Shown piece after piece: positions 1 to 12,763 of a DNA stretch of 64,000 nt. A program made the position numbers and the translations under genes. The stretch is from Rotaria sordida (lineage: Eukaryota; Rotifera; Eurotatoria; Philodinida; Philodinidae): contig CAJNOL010000058.1 of the NCBI GenBank assembly GCA_905250125.1, positions 158,109-222,108 on the forward strand, read 5' to 3'. The stretch's first letter is position 1; every line of letters starts with the position of its first letter. The notes under the pieces were generated by a model that made no database searches, was not told the origin of the DNA, and was given only the letters and a program-made list of their open reading frames with translations.

Positions 1-352
1 CAAAATAAAAATATTTCTATCTAGTAGATTTTCTATAGTTATATCTATTGCAGAAAGAATTCGACTAAAAACTAAATTCTAAAAGAATATGAAAAAGAGC
101 CAGGAATAAGTTCTTTTTTTGAACCACTCTCTATGACAGTTTGCTAGTTGTAATGTATCAATAGTCTAAACTAATTATCATTGAAGGAATGATAACACAA
201 GTGAGTTGATTTTTATCTTCACATATTAACATACTAGGTAACTATTATGTAGATAAATAAGTTCAATATGGCAAATAAAAAAAAAACTTTCAAAACCAAA
301 ATATTTTGAAGTTATAAACACGTTAAAATATCTTTATAAATTTTTTTTAAAG

Positions 353-870
353 ATACATGTACCAAAAGGATATCATTCCGGTGGAGCATCTTATGTGTTA
401 AGTCGAGAATCATTACAACGGTTTTATGAAGCACATAAAGATCCAACATCAAATTGTCGTAAAGATGGTGGTAGTGAAGATGTTGAAATAGCTAATTGTC
501 TTCGTACAAAAGGTGTTTATCCAGGTAAATCACTCGATAAACAAAATCGTGAATTATTTCATCCACTTTCATTTACTGATCATTTTCGGGGTTTATTTCC
601 TGATTGGCTCGAAACATATGCTGAGAATCCACCACAAAATGTAAGTTAATATTTTAAAATGATGTTATTTGCTTAAAATTAATATGATTGATTTGTTTTT
701 CTTTTGATTAGAATTACAATTGTTGCAGTGATCAAACAATTTCATTTCATTATGTTAGACCTGAAGAACAATATCTAATGTATTTTCTACTATATAAAAC
801 TCGATCAACATCACATATTGATCCAAAATTGATTAAAACATCACATAGCTCTATGATACCGGTGAACTAA
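353..870 (+). CDS. C1GALT1: C1GALT1-like beta-1,3-galactosyltransferase, 3' part (5' exons outside the window)
   Basis: This is the C-terminal part of a glycoprotein-N-acetylgalactosamine 3-beta-galactosyltransferase (GT31 family), which adds galactose to GalNAc-Ser/Thr in the Golgi to make core-1 O-glycans. Two exons are visible: 353-640 after a TTTAAAG acceptor, and 712-870 after a 71-bp GT..AG intron; both junctions are phase 0. The first exon carries the family signature GYHSGGASYVLSRESL followed by an SEDVEIANCL segment; the second carries a CCSD motif and ends at TAA 868-870. The N-terminal anchor and DDD motif must lie upstream, because bases 1-352 behave as intron. The arrangement matches, exon for exon, the complete copy further right, whose exon 2 also has 288 bp. 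No disruption is visible in the part present. Confidence 0.9.
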
Positions 871-2364
871 TGTAATGATGTAAAATTTATTGAATTCTTT
901 TTTTTTTAAATTCCTCTTTTTAATGAAAGAACAGAATAGAAATTAATACATAGACATGTTCATAATTATTGATAATCTTCTTATTGTTTTTCGTTTCATT
1001 AAATGTTTGACTACATAAATATATCATGTAACAAATGTTTATGAATTTATTATATTTCATCAGAAAGTATTTTACTACCAAAAATCTTGTTTAATGATTA
1101 TTCATTTCGAAAATCTATAAACAAATATTCGAATTCTATTTTCTATTTATACAAATGATTATCAATTCATTAAACAAAGCAACATTGAATATCAAAGAGT
1201 GTGCAATTTTTTGAAAATTAAAAAAGAAAATGAAAAACTAAATGTCGGTTAATGATTAACAAATAACAATATATTCAGCGAAAATTAAGACGTGAACCCA
1301 AAATTTGTTGATATAACTTGATAAAAGTACAAAGAATGAGAACGTGCTTTTGATGTGTAAATTAAAGCAAAATTATTAGAATGAGAGGACAAAATCTATT
1401 AAAATAACAACCCTAGTCAAACATTTTTTTCATGTCCGGACGTTAAGATGTGTCCATATTACATGACTTTCTTTTCATCGACAAGCACTTGAATATATGC
1501 ATGAGCTATGTACACATTCAAAGTAGCTCATATGCTAAATTCATGAAAATTACACCAATGAGCACACTTGAAACAATGAACTAGAGGAAATAATAAAAGC
1601 TTTTCTACTCAAGATGAAAGAATACTGCTTGCCATTGAGAATGTCTGAGTCTACTTATATAGATTCTTATTTTGGTCTGTCTGTTACAGACTTTGTTATT
1701 TCACCTGTGAACTTTTGTTATGAGCCGAATTGTTTTGAATGTGAAACTGAAGAAAAAAAACAAAAAGTACGTACAAAACGTAATTAAAATTAGTAGTTTC
1801 ATGCATCATAGATATCATTTTCATAGTCGTGAAAGATGAGCGAATCTAATGGAATATTACTATGGCTAGCTTGCGATGGAAACGAACTTTTATTGTTAAT
1901 CTATGCGACTCGTAATGTTTTTCATAAAGTATTTCGTGTGTAATCATCTTTACACATATTTGAACAAGAAATATAAACGCTTAAAAAAGAACTCAAGCGC
2001 ATGAATAAGAGACTCCTCTTATCGAAACATAAACTGTATCATCAAGGTCTTTTATTTAGCATACATGTCCATCATTTAGATATGTATTATTTACCTTATT
2101 GGTGAACATCATCTCATTGTGTTCTCAGACAAGAATCAACTATTTTTAAATATTGAATGTAATGTAGAAAAAACATTGATAGTTTGATGCAAAATTATTG
2201 TTAATATTCATTCGAACAGAGCTAGCTACGTTAAGTGTACAGTTTACTAGAAAAAAAAATTATTTATACTAGAACTTAAAATGTAACGTATTCAATATTT
2301 TACATATGAACTCAATTGAGCAACAGAGAATTAAGTAAAGCATTGAGTATTTTAGAATTTTTCA
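871..2364. other. Intergenic, no gene seen
   Basis: AT-rich sequence without an open frame that looks coding. I see no repeat structure or RNA gene in it. The stretch from about 1430 is slightly less AT-rich, but every frame is interrupted. Confidence 0.6.
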
Positions 2365-3185
2365 ATTTTTTCAATGTGCAAAACCTATAAATGAAACTTG
2401 AGCATAGAACAAGTATCGATTGTATCCATTGAAAACATAACAATCGGTTCTAGTCATTGAACACAAAAGTTAACATTAGCTTATTTTACATGCATATGGA
2501 AATTATTTGAAAGATTTTAATTGTTTCGTCAACAAAGATAAGAATGTCATATTTGATTGTTGATCATTTGAAAGAATTTTTTAAATGAATAAAGTTCATC
2601 GGATTCTATTACATACGAATCTAATTTTTTTTATTTCATCGTGAATTCAATTTTATCTTTAAAAGAATTTAGAACTATTTTGATCGATTTTCTTAATGTT
2701 TTATAGAAAAATAGTTATTAAAATCTTTTTGATTCAACCAACACTAGATGGAATAATATTCTATGTCCAACATTTTGCTAAGCGGACATATCCATTTCGA
2801 ATTATAATAAATCAATAAAACAGCTCAGTAAAAGGTTTTTATCAATATTAATTTCAAATCATAAGTCCAAACAGATTTCATATAAGTGAAACATCTTATA
2901 TATTGAATAGAGAATCATTATATGGTTTTATGAAGCCTCAACATAAAATTATGGTAGAGATAGTAGTATTGTGGATAAACAAATTGTAAACTTCATCATT
3001 CCTTTACATTTTAAATTCCTTTTCCTGATTCAGTATAATTTTCGCTTTTTATAATTGTTTTTTTTTTGTTCATTACATTTGTAGCAATACTCAAACAGTT
3101 GTATTCCATTAAATTCAGTATGAAAACCAATATCTGATGGATTTCTTACTATATAGAGTATGATCGACATCAAAATGAGGTTCAT
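2365..3185 (+). pseudogene. Decayed C1GALT1 copy between the two better copies
   Basis: The stretch aligns by eye along most of C1GALT1. Around 2375-2425 it has the INETW region of exon 1 (ATAAATGAAACTTGAGC against ATTAATGAAACTTGGGC in the complete copy). Around 2455-2625 it matches the part of exon 1 that includes the DDD site, as in TTATTTGAAAGATTTTAATTG. Around 2875-3050 it matches exon 2 (CATCTTATATATTGAATAGA), and around 3090-3175 it matches exon 3, including a poly-T/TAG acceptor and GAACCAATATCTGATG-like sequence where the intact genes have GAAGAACAATATCTAATG. All frames are broken by stops and indels, the DDD codons are lost, part of exon 1 is deleted and exon 2 is shortened. It retains intron positions, so it arose by tandem duplication and not by retroposition. 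It lies in the same orientation as its neighbours. Confidence 0.8.
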
Positions 3186-4271
3186 TTTGTAGTTTCTGAC
3201 TATTATTAAATGACAATACTGAAGTTTTAAATGTTTTCTGATACTAACTAATCGTTCATTGTTTTATTGTTCATCAAAATGATCAAAGACATGAATATGT
3301 ATGCATTTGATACACTATCGCAAATTCTAGAAGTATTCACTTGCAAAATACGTTTTATAGTAAGTATTCATTTTTGGTAGTGTATCATATATGTTAGATT
3401 TTTCAATGATATTTAATTAATATCCTCGAAATTTTCTTTTATTGGTAAAAATAAAATTTTTCTAGATAAAACATTCGAATATATTATTATATTCATTTAG
3501 AAAAAACAAAGGTCGTATTTAAGTTGACTATTGAACAGAATCACAATGGAAACACATAAATAATAATTGTCTCATATTAAATTTTCTTTTTATTACCAAC
3601 ATATATGAGATATAATAAAATCTTTTTATTCTTTCTGTTCGAAAGAAGTAGGCGTTGACTTTTTTCAATAAAATTCTCATGTATTTAAATATTTAAGTTT
3701 GAATATATTTCTGTTGACGAATCATCAATATCATGAATACTAAGACGTTCTATATATTTACTTCACAATTATTCTACAAAACATTTAAGAATGTTGAAAG
3801 TATTCGGATTTGGATTTGAATTGTTGTTATTAGTATTGTTTCTATCTTCCAATAGTTTTTTTTTTATCATAATTCTGAATATGTTTCATTGACATAGGTT
3901 ATTGACTTTGGAGATTATGTATTTGCGAAAGAAGTATTTAAGAATTAATACATGCATATGGACTTATTAAGATAGAGAGAAAACGGGGTATTTAGCAATT
4001 CGTAGATATATCTGATATTAAATAGTATCGATGGAATGAGTATATTTTGATGCAAATGTGTATATTTTTTGTATATAAAATATTTCATTTTTTCGTTACC
4101 TTCGCAGAATTTGTTTCATTTAAAAAGTATGATGATGGTTCGAAGGCGACAATTTCAGTTATTAACATTTCAATGATGCACATTATTCTTCCATGCCTAT
4201 CTTATGATGAACTGACTTTTTTATGCTTGAAAAAGTTCTCATAGAACTGCACTACTCTTTTTTAATAATAA

Positions 4272-4321
<50 letters not shown>

Positions 4322-5987
4322 GTGAATATAACGTATTATTGACATATATTCTATGACTGTCTTATCATGAATAGTTAATGAGTCAGCATTTTTTTATTCT
4401 CGTATGTTTTAGATTAAAGAGTTTGACTGATAATGTTATAAAAAATATCAATAATGTTTCTATTCAACATAGGAAGTTCGAATGAAAGATAATATTGATG
4501 TTTTTTTTTTAGTGATACTTTATTAAAAATATTATATTATAGAAATTTTCTATTTTTTCTTCATCTTCTATTAATTTATGTCTTAGCATCTTTTTTTTTT
4601 GCAAGGAACTATCACGATTTGTTTTTCTTCTGATATATTAAATACAGAAAAAAAATGACTTTATATCAAATATTTCGATGTTTATTCATAAGAAAGAAAC
4701 ATTACTACAGCGTTCGTTTACAATATGAACTATTGTTCTTCTATGAAAGTTATCTTTTCATTTCTTAGAAGGATAGCATTTTCAAGATTGTTATTTTAAT
4801 AATTTCTAACAGCTTTCAAAAAATTACAAAAAAAAATTTTTTTAATCGAATAAAAGCATTTTTTGCATGTCCTTAACTATAGAAAAGGCTTTTTTGGAGT
4901 CTCAGATGCAATATTAGGAGTTTATTTGATAAATACGACATTCGGCTGAATAATTGATTTGTATGATAAAGTATAAAATCAATATCAAAAAGAATATTTC
5001 AAACATTCAAAATGCAAACTTCATTATGACTGTGTTTTTCATCAAAAACATTTGTGGATTCCGATCTTATTTATTATTTTTCATCAGTTAATATTAAATA
5101 TTTTTTAGAAAATTATGAAATTAAGAAAGATATATATCGAACATAAATCATCTTACTAAGATAGCCGAATGAAAGATACATTTGTGAATCACTTTTTGAA
5201 GACGTTTCAAGAAATCAAAATTAACTTCACCATTTGACTTGAAACTGTTATTCTGCTAGGCTTGCTTGTACTGAAGCACTCAGTAATTTGCTTCAAATAT
5301 GCTTTTTTTCCCCAAGTACTCGAAGCTTCGATGAATACTGAAGAATCTAAAACTGTTAGAGAAATCGAAAAAATATATCCAATAGGATACAGTTTTCGGA
5401 TGGTCGGAATCCGATGACTGTCGAGAGACTCGAAATCGGAACAGAACGAACAAAAAATATATATTGCCAATTTTCAATCGCTCGCCGCAACCGCATCGTA
5501 TACTTTTTAAAGTCTGCTTGGGCATAAACAGAAGTAAACATAATGGAATCGACGAAATGCCATTAATACGTGTATGCTTTTTCGGTATTAATTATTTCTA
5601 GTAGAACTGCAATATGATTCACATATTAGAAAAAAAAAGCTAATAGGTGCATAATATGTCAAAAAAATGAAAAGATTATATCGTGCATATTGACAGTAAT
5701 AGCAACAACATATGACAATCGACAAACACAGCATATGGTCGATGCATGAAGTTTTTCTGCTGTTTTTTTTGACTTAATCGAATAAGCGAAATATTGTAAT
5801 ATTGTGACATAGTGACTTCTCAATGTGATAAACTAATAGATAAAAGCAAACTACTATTATTACTGCTGGTTTTTTTCGTTTTCTTTTACATATAAATTAT
5901 TTTCACATTGTAATATTTGATAAAAGTTTTTATCATTTTTTCTTTTTTCTTATATTTATCATTTAAACGACGAATGTCATTTATAAA
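3186..5987. other. Intergenic with a (GT)n tract; no gene recognised
   Basis: Low-complexity AT-rich DNA. Short open frames at 4047-4244 (+) and three mutually overlapping ones at 5207-5541 (-) have no recognisable composition or motifs. The region around 5200-5540 is less AT-rich and open in several minus frames at once, which fits an old repeat better than a gene. Confidence 0.5.
4274..4319. repeat. (GT)n microsatellite, about 23 units
   Basis: An uninterrupted GT dinucleotide run of about 46 bp. Such tracts can vary in length between alleles. Confidence 0.97.
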
Positions 5988-7799
5988 ATGTTGTCTTCTA
6001 TTAATAACAAACATTTCATTTCAATTGGAATTATATTCACTGTGATAACATTATTCGTAATTTTTTATATCAATTTTTCTACGAAACCCTATCAAACTAC
6101 TTTTCTAAATCTTCGACTTAACCATAGTAAAAATCATAATCAAATAATATTACCACGTATATGCTGTTTAATATTGACAACACCAAAAAATTTTCTCACA
6201 CGTGCAAAAGCTATTAATGAAACTTGGGCGCCACGATGTGATCGTTATGTTTTCGTAACAGAATATCCTCGAGAAGAAATGACAGCTGAACAAATTAGTT
6301 TTACAGAACAAATACCTATTGCACCAATTAAAGGTATTGTACCTGGTTATGAACATCTAACACAAAAATCAGTATTAGCTTTTTTATATGCATATGAAAA
6401 TTATTTGAATGATTTTGATTGGTTTATTAAAGCAGATGATGATACATATTTAATTATTGAACATTTAAAAAAATTTTTAAGTAAACAAAATTCATCAGAA
6501 CCTATTACATTTGGATATAATTTTAAGGTAATTATTAATGACTTATTATCTATTGTACAATTCAATATATTAAATTATTTTTGTTTGTTTCTCTTTATGA
6601 TTTACATGAGTGTAAATATTCTTTTAAAGTTATATATATATACAAATAGATTCGACTAATCTAATTTAGAAATACACAAGCTAGAATTGTCTTCATCAAT
6701 TGTATACTAGTGACATAACACAATAAACAATTAGATCTTCCATCAAATGATCAAAAAAATATTAGACAATATACAATGTTTTATCTAGATTCCTTCTTTT
6801 GAAAGGATAATTTACAAGTCTAGGAGGGTGTACATATATATTTTTCAGAGCACATGTACACAGCCCATAGTAGAAGGCTCACAAACAGTGGGAACACTGA
6901 ATGAAACAGTGACAACAAATCTTATAATCTTCGACTGATAAGTCTCTACATTATATAACAGTCGATTGTCTCAGATACAGTTCGACAAAGGAAAAAAAAA
7001 GAAATCTCTTCTTTTATTAGATGTGCTATTTCTTTATGGTATTCTTTGAAGATATTAATGCTCTCGAACTAGATTTATCTCAATACAGAAAATAAAAGAA
7101 AGAGAATGTTGTAAGTAGCTAGTAGTAGATGAATTTAAAAATTTCTTACAGCCTATTTAAGTCTAATCTTTTGTTCTTTTCTAATAGTTTTAGTACATTA
7201 ACAGATTAACTAAACTATAATTTTGCGATAAAATCTTTTTCAAAGTTGAATAATTATGATTTGTAATTTCATAAAAGAATCTATTGGTTAAAATTTGTAT
7301 AGGTTATCGTTCCACAAGGATACCATTCCGGTGGAGCATCTTATGTGTTAAGTCGAGAATCATTACGACGATTTCATGAAGCACATAAAGATCCAACATC
7401 AAATTGCCGTAAAGATGAAGGTAGTGAAGATGTTGAAATAGCTAATTGTCTTCGTACAAAAGGTGTTTATCCAGGCAAATCACTCGATAAAGAAAATCGT
7501 GAATTATTTCATCCACTTTCATTTACTGATCATTTTCGGGGCTATTTCCCTGATTGGCTTCTAAAATATGCTGAAAATTCATTACGCACTGTAAGTTTAT
7601 TAAAAGAAATTTTTTTTTTGTCTTTGTTTTTTTTTTTAATTATCAATATATGTTTTCTTTTTAGCACTACGATTGTTGTAGTGATGAAACTATATCATTT
7701 CATTATGTTTCTCCTGAAGAACAATATCTTATGAATTTTCTATTATATCGAGCTCATCCAACATCAAACATAATTAAGTCAAACAGCTCATCAACATGA
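5988..7799 (+). CDS. C1GALT1: Core-1 beta-1,3-galactosyltransferase (C1GALT1-like), complete
   Basis: Golgi type II membrane enzyme of family GT31, expected to transfer galactose from UDP-Gal to GalNAc-Ser/Thr. Exons are 5988-6527, 7303-7590 and 7665-7799, all joined in phase 0, giving 320 residues, near the family's usual size of about 360. Residues 11-30 form a hydrophobic signal anchor. The stem leads into the family block PKNFLTRAKAINETWAPRC (about 66-84), and FIKADDDTYL contains the metal- and UDP-binding DDD at 150-152. Exon 2 supplies GYHSGGASYVLSRESL and the EDVEIANCL segment; exon 3 supplies YDCCSDETISFHY. The start is the first ATG and directly precedes the anchor. Intron 1 is 775 bp, much longer than intron 2 (74 bp). 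It is the only complete member of the local tandem cluster. Confidence 0.93.
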
Positions 7800-10465
7800 G
7801 TAGAATAATGTAATGATAAGAATATTTGGTTGATTTTATTTTGTTTTTTTTTCCTGCAGTTGAAATTAAGTTATATATATTTTTCAAATGTTTATTTATA
7901 AGAGTGTTGGTAATCTATGTTAACATGACAAACATTCGTCTTTTGCAAATCGAACAGATATCATTTTCACTAATATTCAGATCTCAATGAGTTATCAAAA
8001 AATGATGCGTTGAACAAAAAGTATTAGATCAATTTACAGCAAATTAATATCCGAAAAAACCTTCTAATAACATGTCAATAATACTTAACATACCAATTAA
8101 AATTCATTGACATTTATAATTTGTCTTTTGATATAAATACGTGCTATGTGTCAGTCACAGTTCTTTAGTATTTGTTTTCCATGAACATATGACAATGAGT
8201 CCAACATGTCTAAACACTACTTGTAACAGCAAGTAACATATTAATAACACGTAAAATATACCCACCTTATTCTTTTTAAATACCCATAAGAACTTGCAAT
8301 GCACTGATAGCTATACAAATGAAATAACTTTGTCCTTGAAAACATCTAAAGATAGGCAAATCGTGTAAAAGAAATAAAATTTTCTTAAGATCTGTTTCTT
8401 TGTCAGAAGTTTTACAATCGATCCTGTTGAAACTTTTAAAGAATGTATCTTCTGTTCTGCATAGTTTACATTGAAAGTTGGAGTGTAAAATATTCGAGTT
8501 GTTCAAGATCTATCATAACATGAAAGGTCAAAAATTAGTTGTCCATAGAGCATAGTTTTCTTCTCTCGATCTAGTGATACGAAAATTAGAATTGATGTCA
8601 AAATGTAGTGAAGATGTGCTGCTATAACTTAACAAGGTCAACTTTTATTTCTATAACTTATCAAGAAGTTTTTATTTTCAAATAGGAAAAAATTTATTGT
8701 CCTTGAATATGAACTAGGAAAATAAAAATTTCAACATTGTTTACTTAAAGTATATAGCTATTACTTCATTTTAAAACATTTCCGAACTTCTTAATATTTA
8801 AAATAGCCAAGAAATCTTTGACAAACAAAGAAGTAATATCCAAACTCTACGTTAAAAAATGTGACACAAACTTTCGTTTCGGAAATGAAGCATTTTTCCT
8901 TTATAAAGCGATATAACAAAAGATCTATATATAATTAGCACGAAACTTCAATCACCCAAAGACATAGATTGCATTTGTCAGAGACATAACAGCTATATTT
9001 ACTATCATTTGAAACTTGTAGAAAACTTCGAAATATATCGATAACTGACGTATTAGAATTGAGTACAAAACCTCATGCAGAACAAATAAGGTTCTTATTT
9101 TCATTTTTGTATTCAGCAAAATAAATATCAAATAGTCATCTATTCTACAGGCTATTTAATTTTCTTGTCTAATTAGTTCCACTATAAAGAGTTGTTTTTT
9201 ATACTGTTTGTGAAAGTAGATGATATTAAATAAATTAATCACGCTATGCCAAATAAAAATTGAAATTTCTCTTGATGACTTTTGTGAAAAATTATAAATT
9301 AAATCAATAGTTTGTTGACATCTATTAACTTCGAAATCTAAATACTAATAAAGCTAATTGAGTTCTTTTTTTTTACATTATCTGTGGGATCACTACTGTC
9401 ATCCTCTGATTCTTCTCGATTTTCCTTTGAATATCGAAGATATCTTATTCAATTCCATTGAATAGATGAATCAGATATGTTTTCGAAATAAAATTCCTAA
9501 GACATCACCAATCACTTTTCAACTAATGAATTATATTTGTTTGTAAACATGAATGCATATAAAGTGAATACAATTGATCAATCAAGATAGTGTTTTAAAT
9601 GTTAATGAATTTTTCTATTGGATATGTTTAAGACAGTATTTTTACTTTTATAAATTTTGCCTATTTTAAAATGTTTCCAAGTATAAAGTTATTCCATTTC
9701 TATAGTAAGAAGTACATTACATGTTTTTCTGAGTATTGTTAAATATAAGTTATATGTGTTTTACGTGTTATTAAAATCCTTCTTGCTATTAATTAGAAAG
9801 TATCAAGACATGTTTGAGTCGTTGTCAGGTGTTTATGGAGAACAAAGTACTAAAGAATGATATTGATTCATATCAGAATATTAGTGGATATAAATTGACT
9901 GTCCTGAACATGTCATTAGAGGTCTTTTGTGGGTGTTAATATACTGAAGGTTGATCTAATACTCTTTGCTGAGTAAAATATTTTCTGATGACCTATGTAA
10001 AATGGATGTTAGTGAAGATAATATCTGTTCGATTTGAAACGTTGAGTATTTGTTGTGTTAGTATAAATTACGGATATTCTATTTACAATGCTGTTATAGT
10101 TTTGTTTTGTTTTTTGTTAAATATTTTGATTATATAAAAATGATTTGGTGATGGTAGCAAAACATAGGAAATGAATAAAATCATAATACTATGATTTATT
10201 TTTAGGCAATACAGTAGCAAGTTGGCTTTTAAAGTATTTTATAGATTTCTTTGATTCAGACTGATTTCTATCATAAAAATATATATCCAATTTATCATCG
10301 TTTTATTTAATAAAACATGAATATGAACATTGCATTCACACGCAAAAAAAAACACTTGACAAAAGCATTCAATTCGAGATTAAAACAATTAAATCAGTCA
10401 ATAATATTTAAATATTCAAAAAAAAAAAATTCTATTGAATTTTTATTTTTATATAAGATATTGAT
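7800..10465. other. Intergenic, no gene seen
   Basis: AT-rich DNA with stops throughout in all frames. The open frame at 8276-8506 (-) shows no recognisable family or splice partners. No clear repeat structure was found. Confidence 0.55.
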
Positions 10466-11306
10466 TTAAAAATATTTACTTTCAAGATTAACAATAACAT
10501 AATTGATTAATTCCATCCATTGTTGTAAATATCGAACAATAACAACTGAATGTATATGATGAATAAATGATGGAGCAAGACGATGTTGTCTTGAAAATTT
10601 TATTCGACCAGCTTCATTGACTAATTTCCATTTTTGAGAGAAAACATTCAGAGCACTTCGATATCGACAAATTATTTCAAATCTTAAATTATCCTGTATT
10701 TTTTTAAATGATTGATCAATTGTTTCAGCATATTCAACTTTTAAATCAAGTAAATCTTGTATGGAATTATAATAAAAAAGCATAGCATTATGTGCTTCGT
10801 AGAAAAGTTCACTTAAAAATTCCTATGCAAAAAACAACAACAATAAATAAATAAATAAATATTATAAAACATTTTTTTGCTTACATACTTTATCAATATT
10901 ATTAGCTCGAAAAAATGCATTATGAAATTCTGGTATTGGTACATTATATTGTGTATAATTCATTTCTATATTAATATAACGATTGAGTGTTTCAAGAGCT
11001 TTTGTTTGTTCAATCTAAAGAACAAAAAAAAAGACAAAATAATTAAAATTTTATTGTTTTTTTTATATTTTTTTAAATTATACTTACAGTTTGTTCTATT
11101 TCACCGGATGCACGTGCAATACCTTTGGCTATTGTTTCAATTATTTTTAATTCTTCTTTTATACATAATATACTACCCGTTGTTTTACACATATTATCAT
11201 TTTGTGAATGTTGTAAAGTAAATGAAAATACACATACAATTGATAGAAGAATAAGTATCAAACTTGATAAAGTAATAGCCATCGTTGTAACTAAATAGAT
11301 AATCAT
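10466..11306 (-). CDS. Unrecognised secreted helical protein, three exons (intact paralogue)
   Basis: I do not recognise the family. On the minus strand the exons are 11306-11088, 11014-10889 and 10822-10466, with clean GTAAGT and GTATGT donors, CTTTAG and GCATAG acceptors, and all junctions in phase 0. They encode 233 residues from the first ATG, or 225 from the ATG at 11282, which I prefer because it gives a compact signal peptide (MAITLSSLILILLSIVCVFS). The mature part is polar and probably helical. It contains a Cys pair near the N-terminus (NMCKTTGSILC) and ends with QQWMELINYVIVNLESKYF. A decayed paralogue with the same three-exon plan lies about 3 kb to the right, so this is a small tandem family. 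Being a real gene is well supported by splice structure and paralogue conservation; the function is unknown. Confidence 0.75.
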
Positions 11307-12589
11307 ATCAATATGGTTTTTTCAACTCGAAAAATTTCTTTTTTCTTATTCTTACTAATTGTTGAAATTCGAGACTAGCTCTTCTGTTAGACAGACGATC
11401 CACGTCGAAAGTAGAATGAAGATTCTAAAAGTTCCCACATATATATTGTAACATATCAATACAAATATTAACAGAAAAAAAGCAAAAATACCTGCCTTTT
11501 TCTCGATAGAAATGTGGTTGTTGCTCTACGATTTGCTGAAAATTAAGTTTTATTATATACTACGTGGTAACAGCCCACTCATCTCAGTTATCTTCCTTTT
11601 TTTTTTATTAATCAATATTGTCTCATGTCTGAAAATATCATTTTTTACAAATATCAACTTACTGAATACTCTGTTTCTTGGTTTTATGCGTGGTTATTTG
11701 TATGTTTATCATATATTGAGAACTAATTTTTAATTAAAAAAAATACATTCCTATTGACATTTTCAATAGACAGATGTTGTCTGAGTATATAGAAAATCAT
11801 CAATAGATTCAATATAATATTATTATCAATACGAAAAAGTCAATATTATCGATAGAACAATGTGCAATGAGATTATTCCATAGAGGAAGTTTTCAAGTTT
11901 GTACAAAGTTTTAATAATTAAAAATCTTCAAATGAAATTATGATGCATGATTTTCGATAAAGTCGACATAGTGACTGACTTCACAAACTTTTTATATCTT
12001 CAATATATGCGTTCTGGATTAAGATTATGCGATAGACCAAATGAGGTTTTACAAAAAAAAAACAGATAGAAATCTGGAATTCATTAGCTTTTGGATCTTA
12101 TTTATTGTTTTTCTAAAACTTGAAAAATGATTTTTCTTTTTCAAGAAACGAATATTAATGATCATGATAAAGAATCTTTTATATGACAATCACTTTATTC
12201 GATTATTTATTGCAAACTACATCTGTTTTCAGTTGTTAAACAATTGAAAGTTTTTGAAAAAAGACATCTGAATGATCCCACGCCGAAAAATCTTGATACA
12301 CATACATGTACAAAGACTTAAGTGATGTCATTTTGATACTTTGTATTTTTTGTGACCTAATGAACTGATTCAGAAAGATCAAATGACTATTTTCTTTTCC
12401 ATTAAACCAATGCTCACAATAATGATAATTCAATGGTATCTTTTTTTCCAAAATTCTTGTTATTTTTAGTTAAATTTGTTGATGGTTACATTTGTGCTTA
12501 TTTATGTTTTTTGACGTAATATATTCAAATATTTGAAATTTGAAGAGTACATTTGTGAATTAGTACAAAAAAGGGCACGAGCTCGCCTC
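11307..12589. other. Intergenic, no gene seen
   Basis: AT-rich DNA upstream of the secreted-protein gene. Small open frames at 11512-11733 (+) and 12236-12451 (-) are hydrophobic or random in look and have no splice context. Confidence 0.5.
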
Positions 12590-12763
12590 TTATGTGGGAG
12601 TAATGAACTTCTCTTCCATAAATATCACTTTTCCTGATGGCAGCAATAATTTTTGAAAAAAATGTAGCTCAATTAATTTTTAAATGCCTGATCCTGCCCA
12701 CTCCTAAAATATAATATAGCTGGCAAACGACCCAGCACTTAAAAACTTCTGGCTATGCCACTG
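12590..12763. mobile_element. Terminal fragment of a hAT-type DNA transposon (probable)
   Basis: The right end reads CTGGCTATGCCACTG, the reverse complement of CAGTGGCATAGCCAG. That is a common hAT-type terminus in animals. Inside it lies less AT-rich sequence (GGGCACGAGCTCGCCTC near the left, CTGCCCACTCC near the right), as is usual in subterminal parts of these elements. No matching left terminus was found, so the copy is truncated or its left boundary is misplaced. Confidence 0.45.

Noticed and set aside
5207-5541. Three overlapping minus-strand frames
   Set aside because: All three are open over the same stretch, lack recognisable motifs and splice context, and look like chance in a slightly less AT-rich segment.
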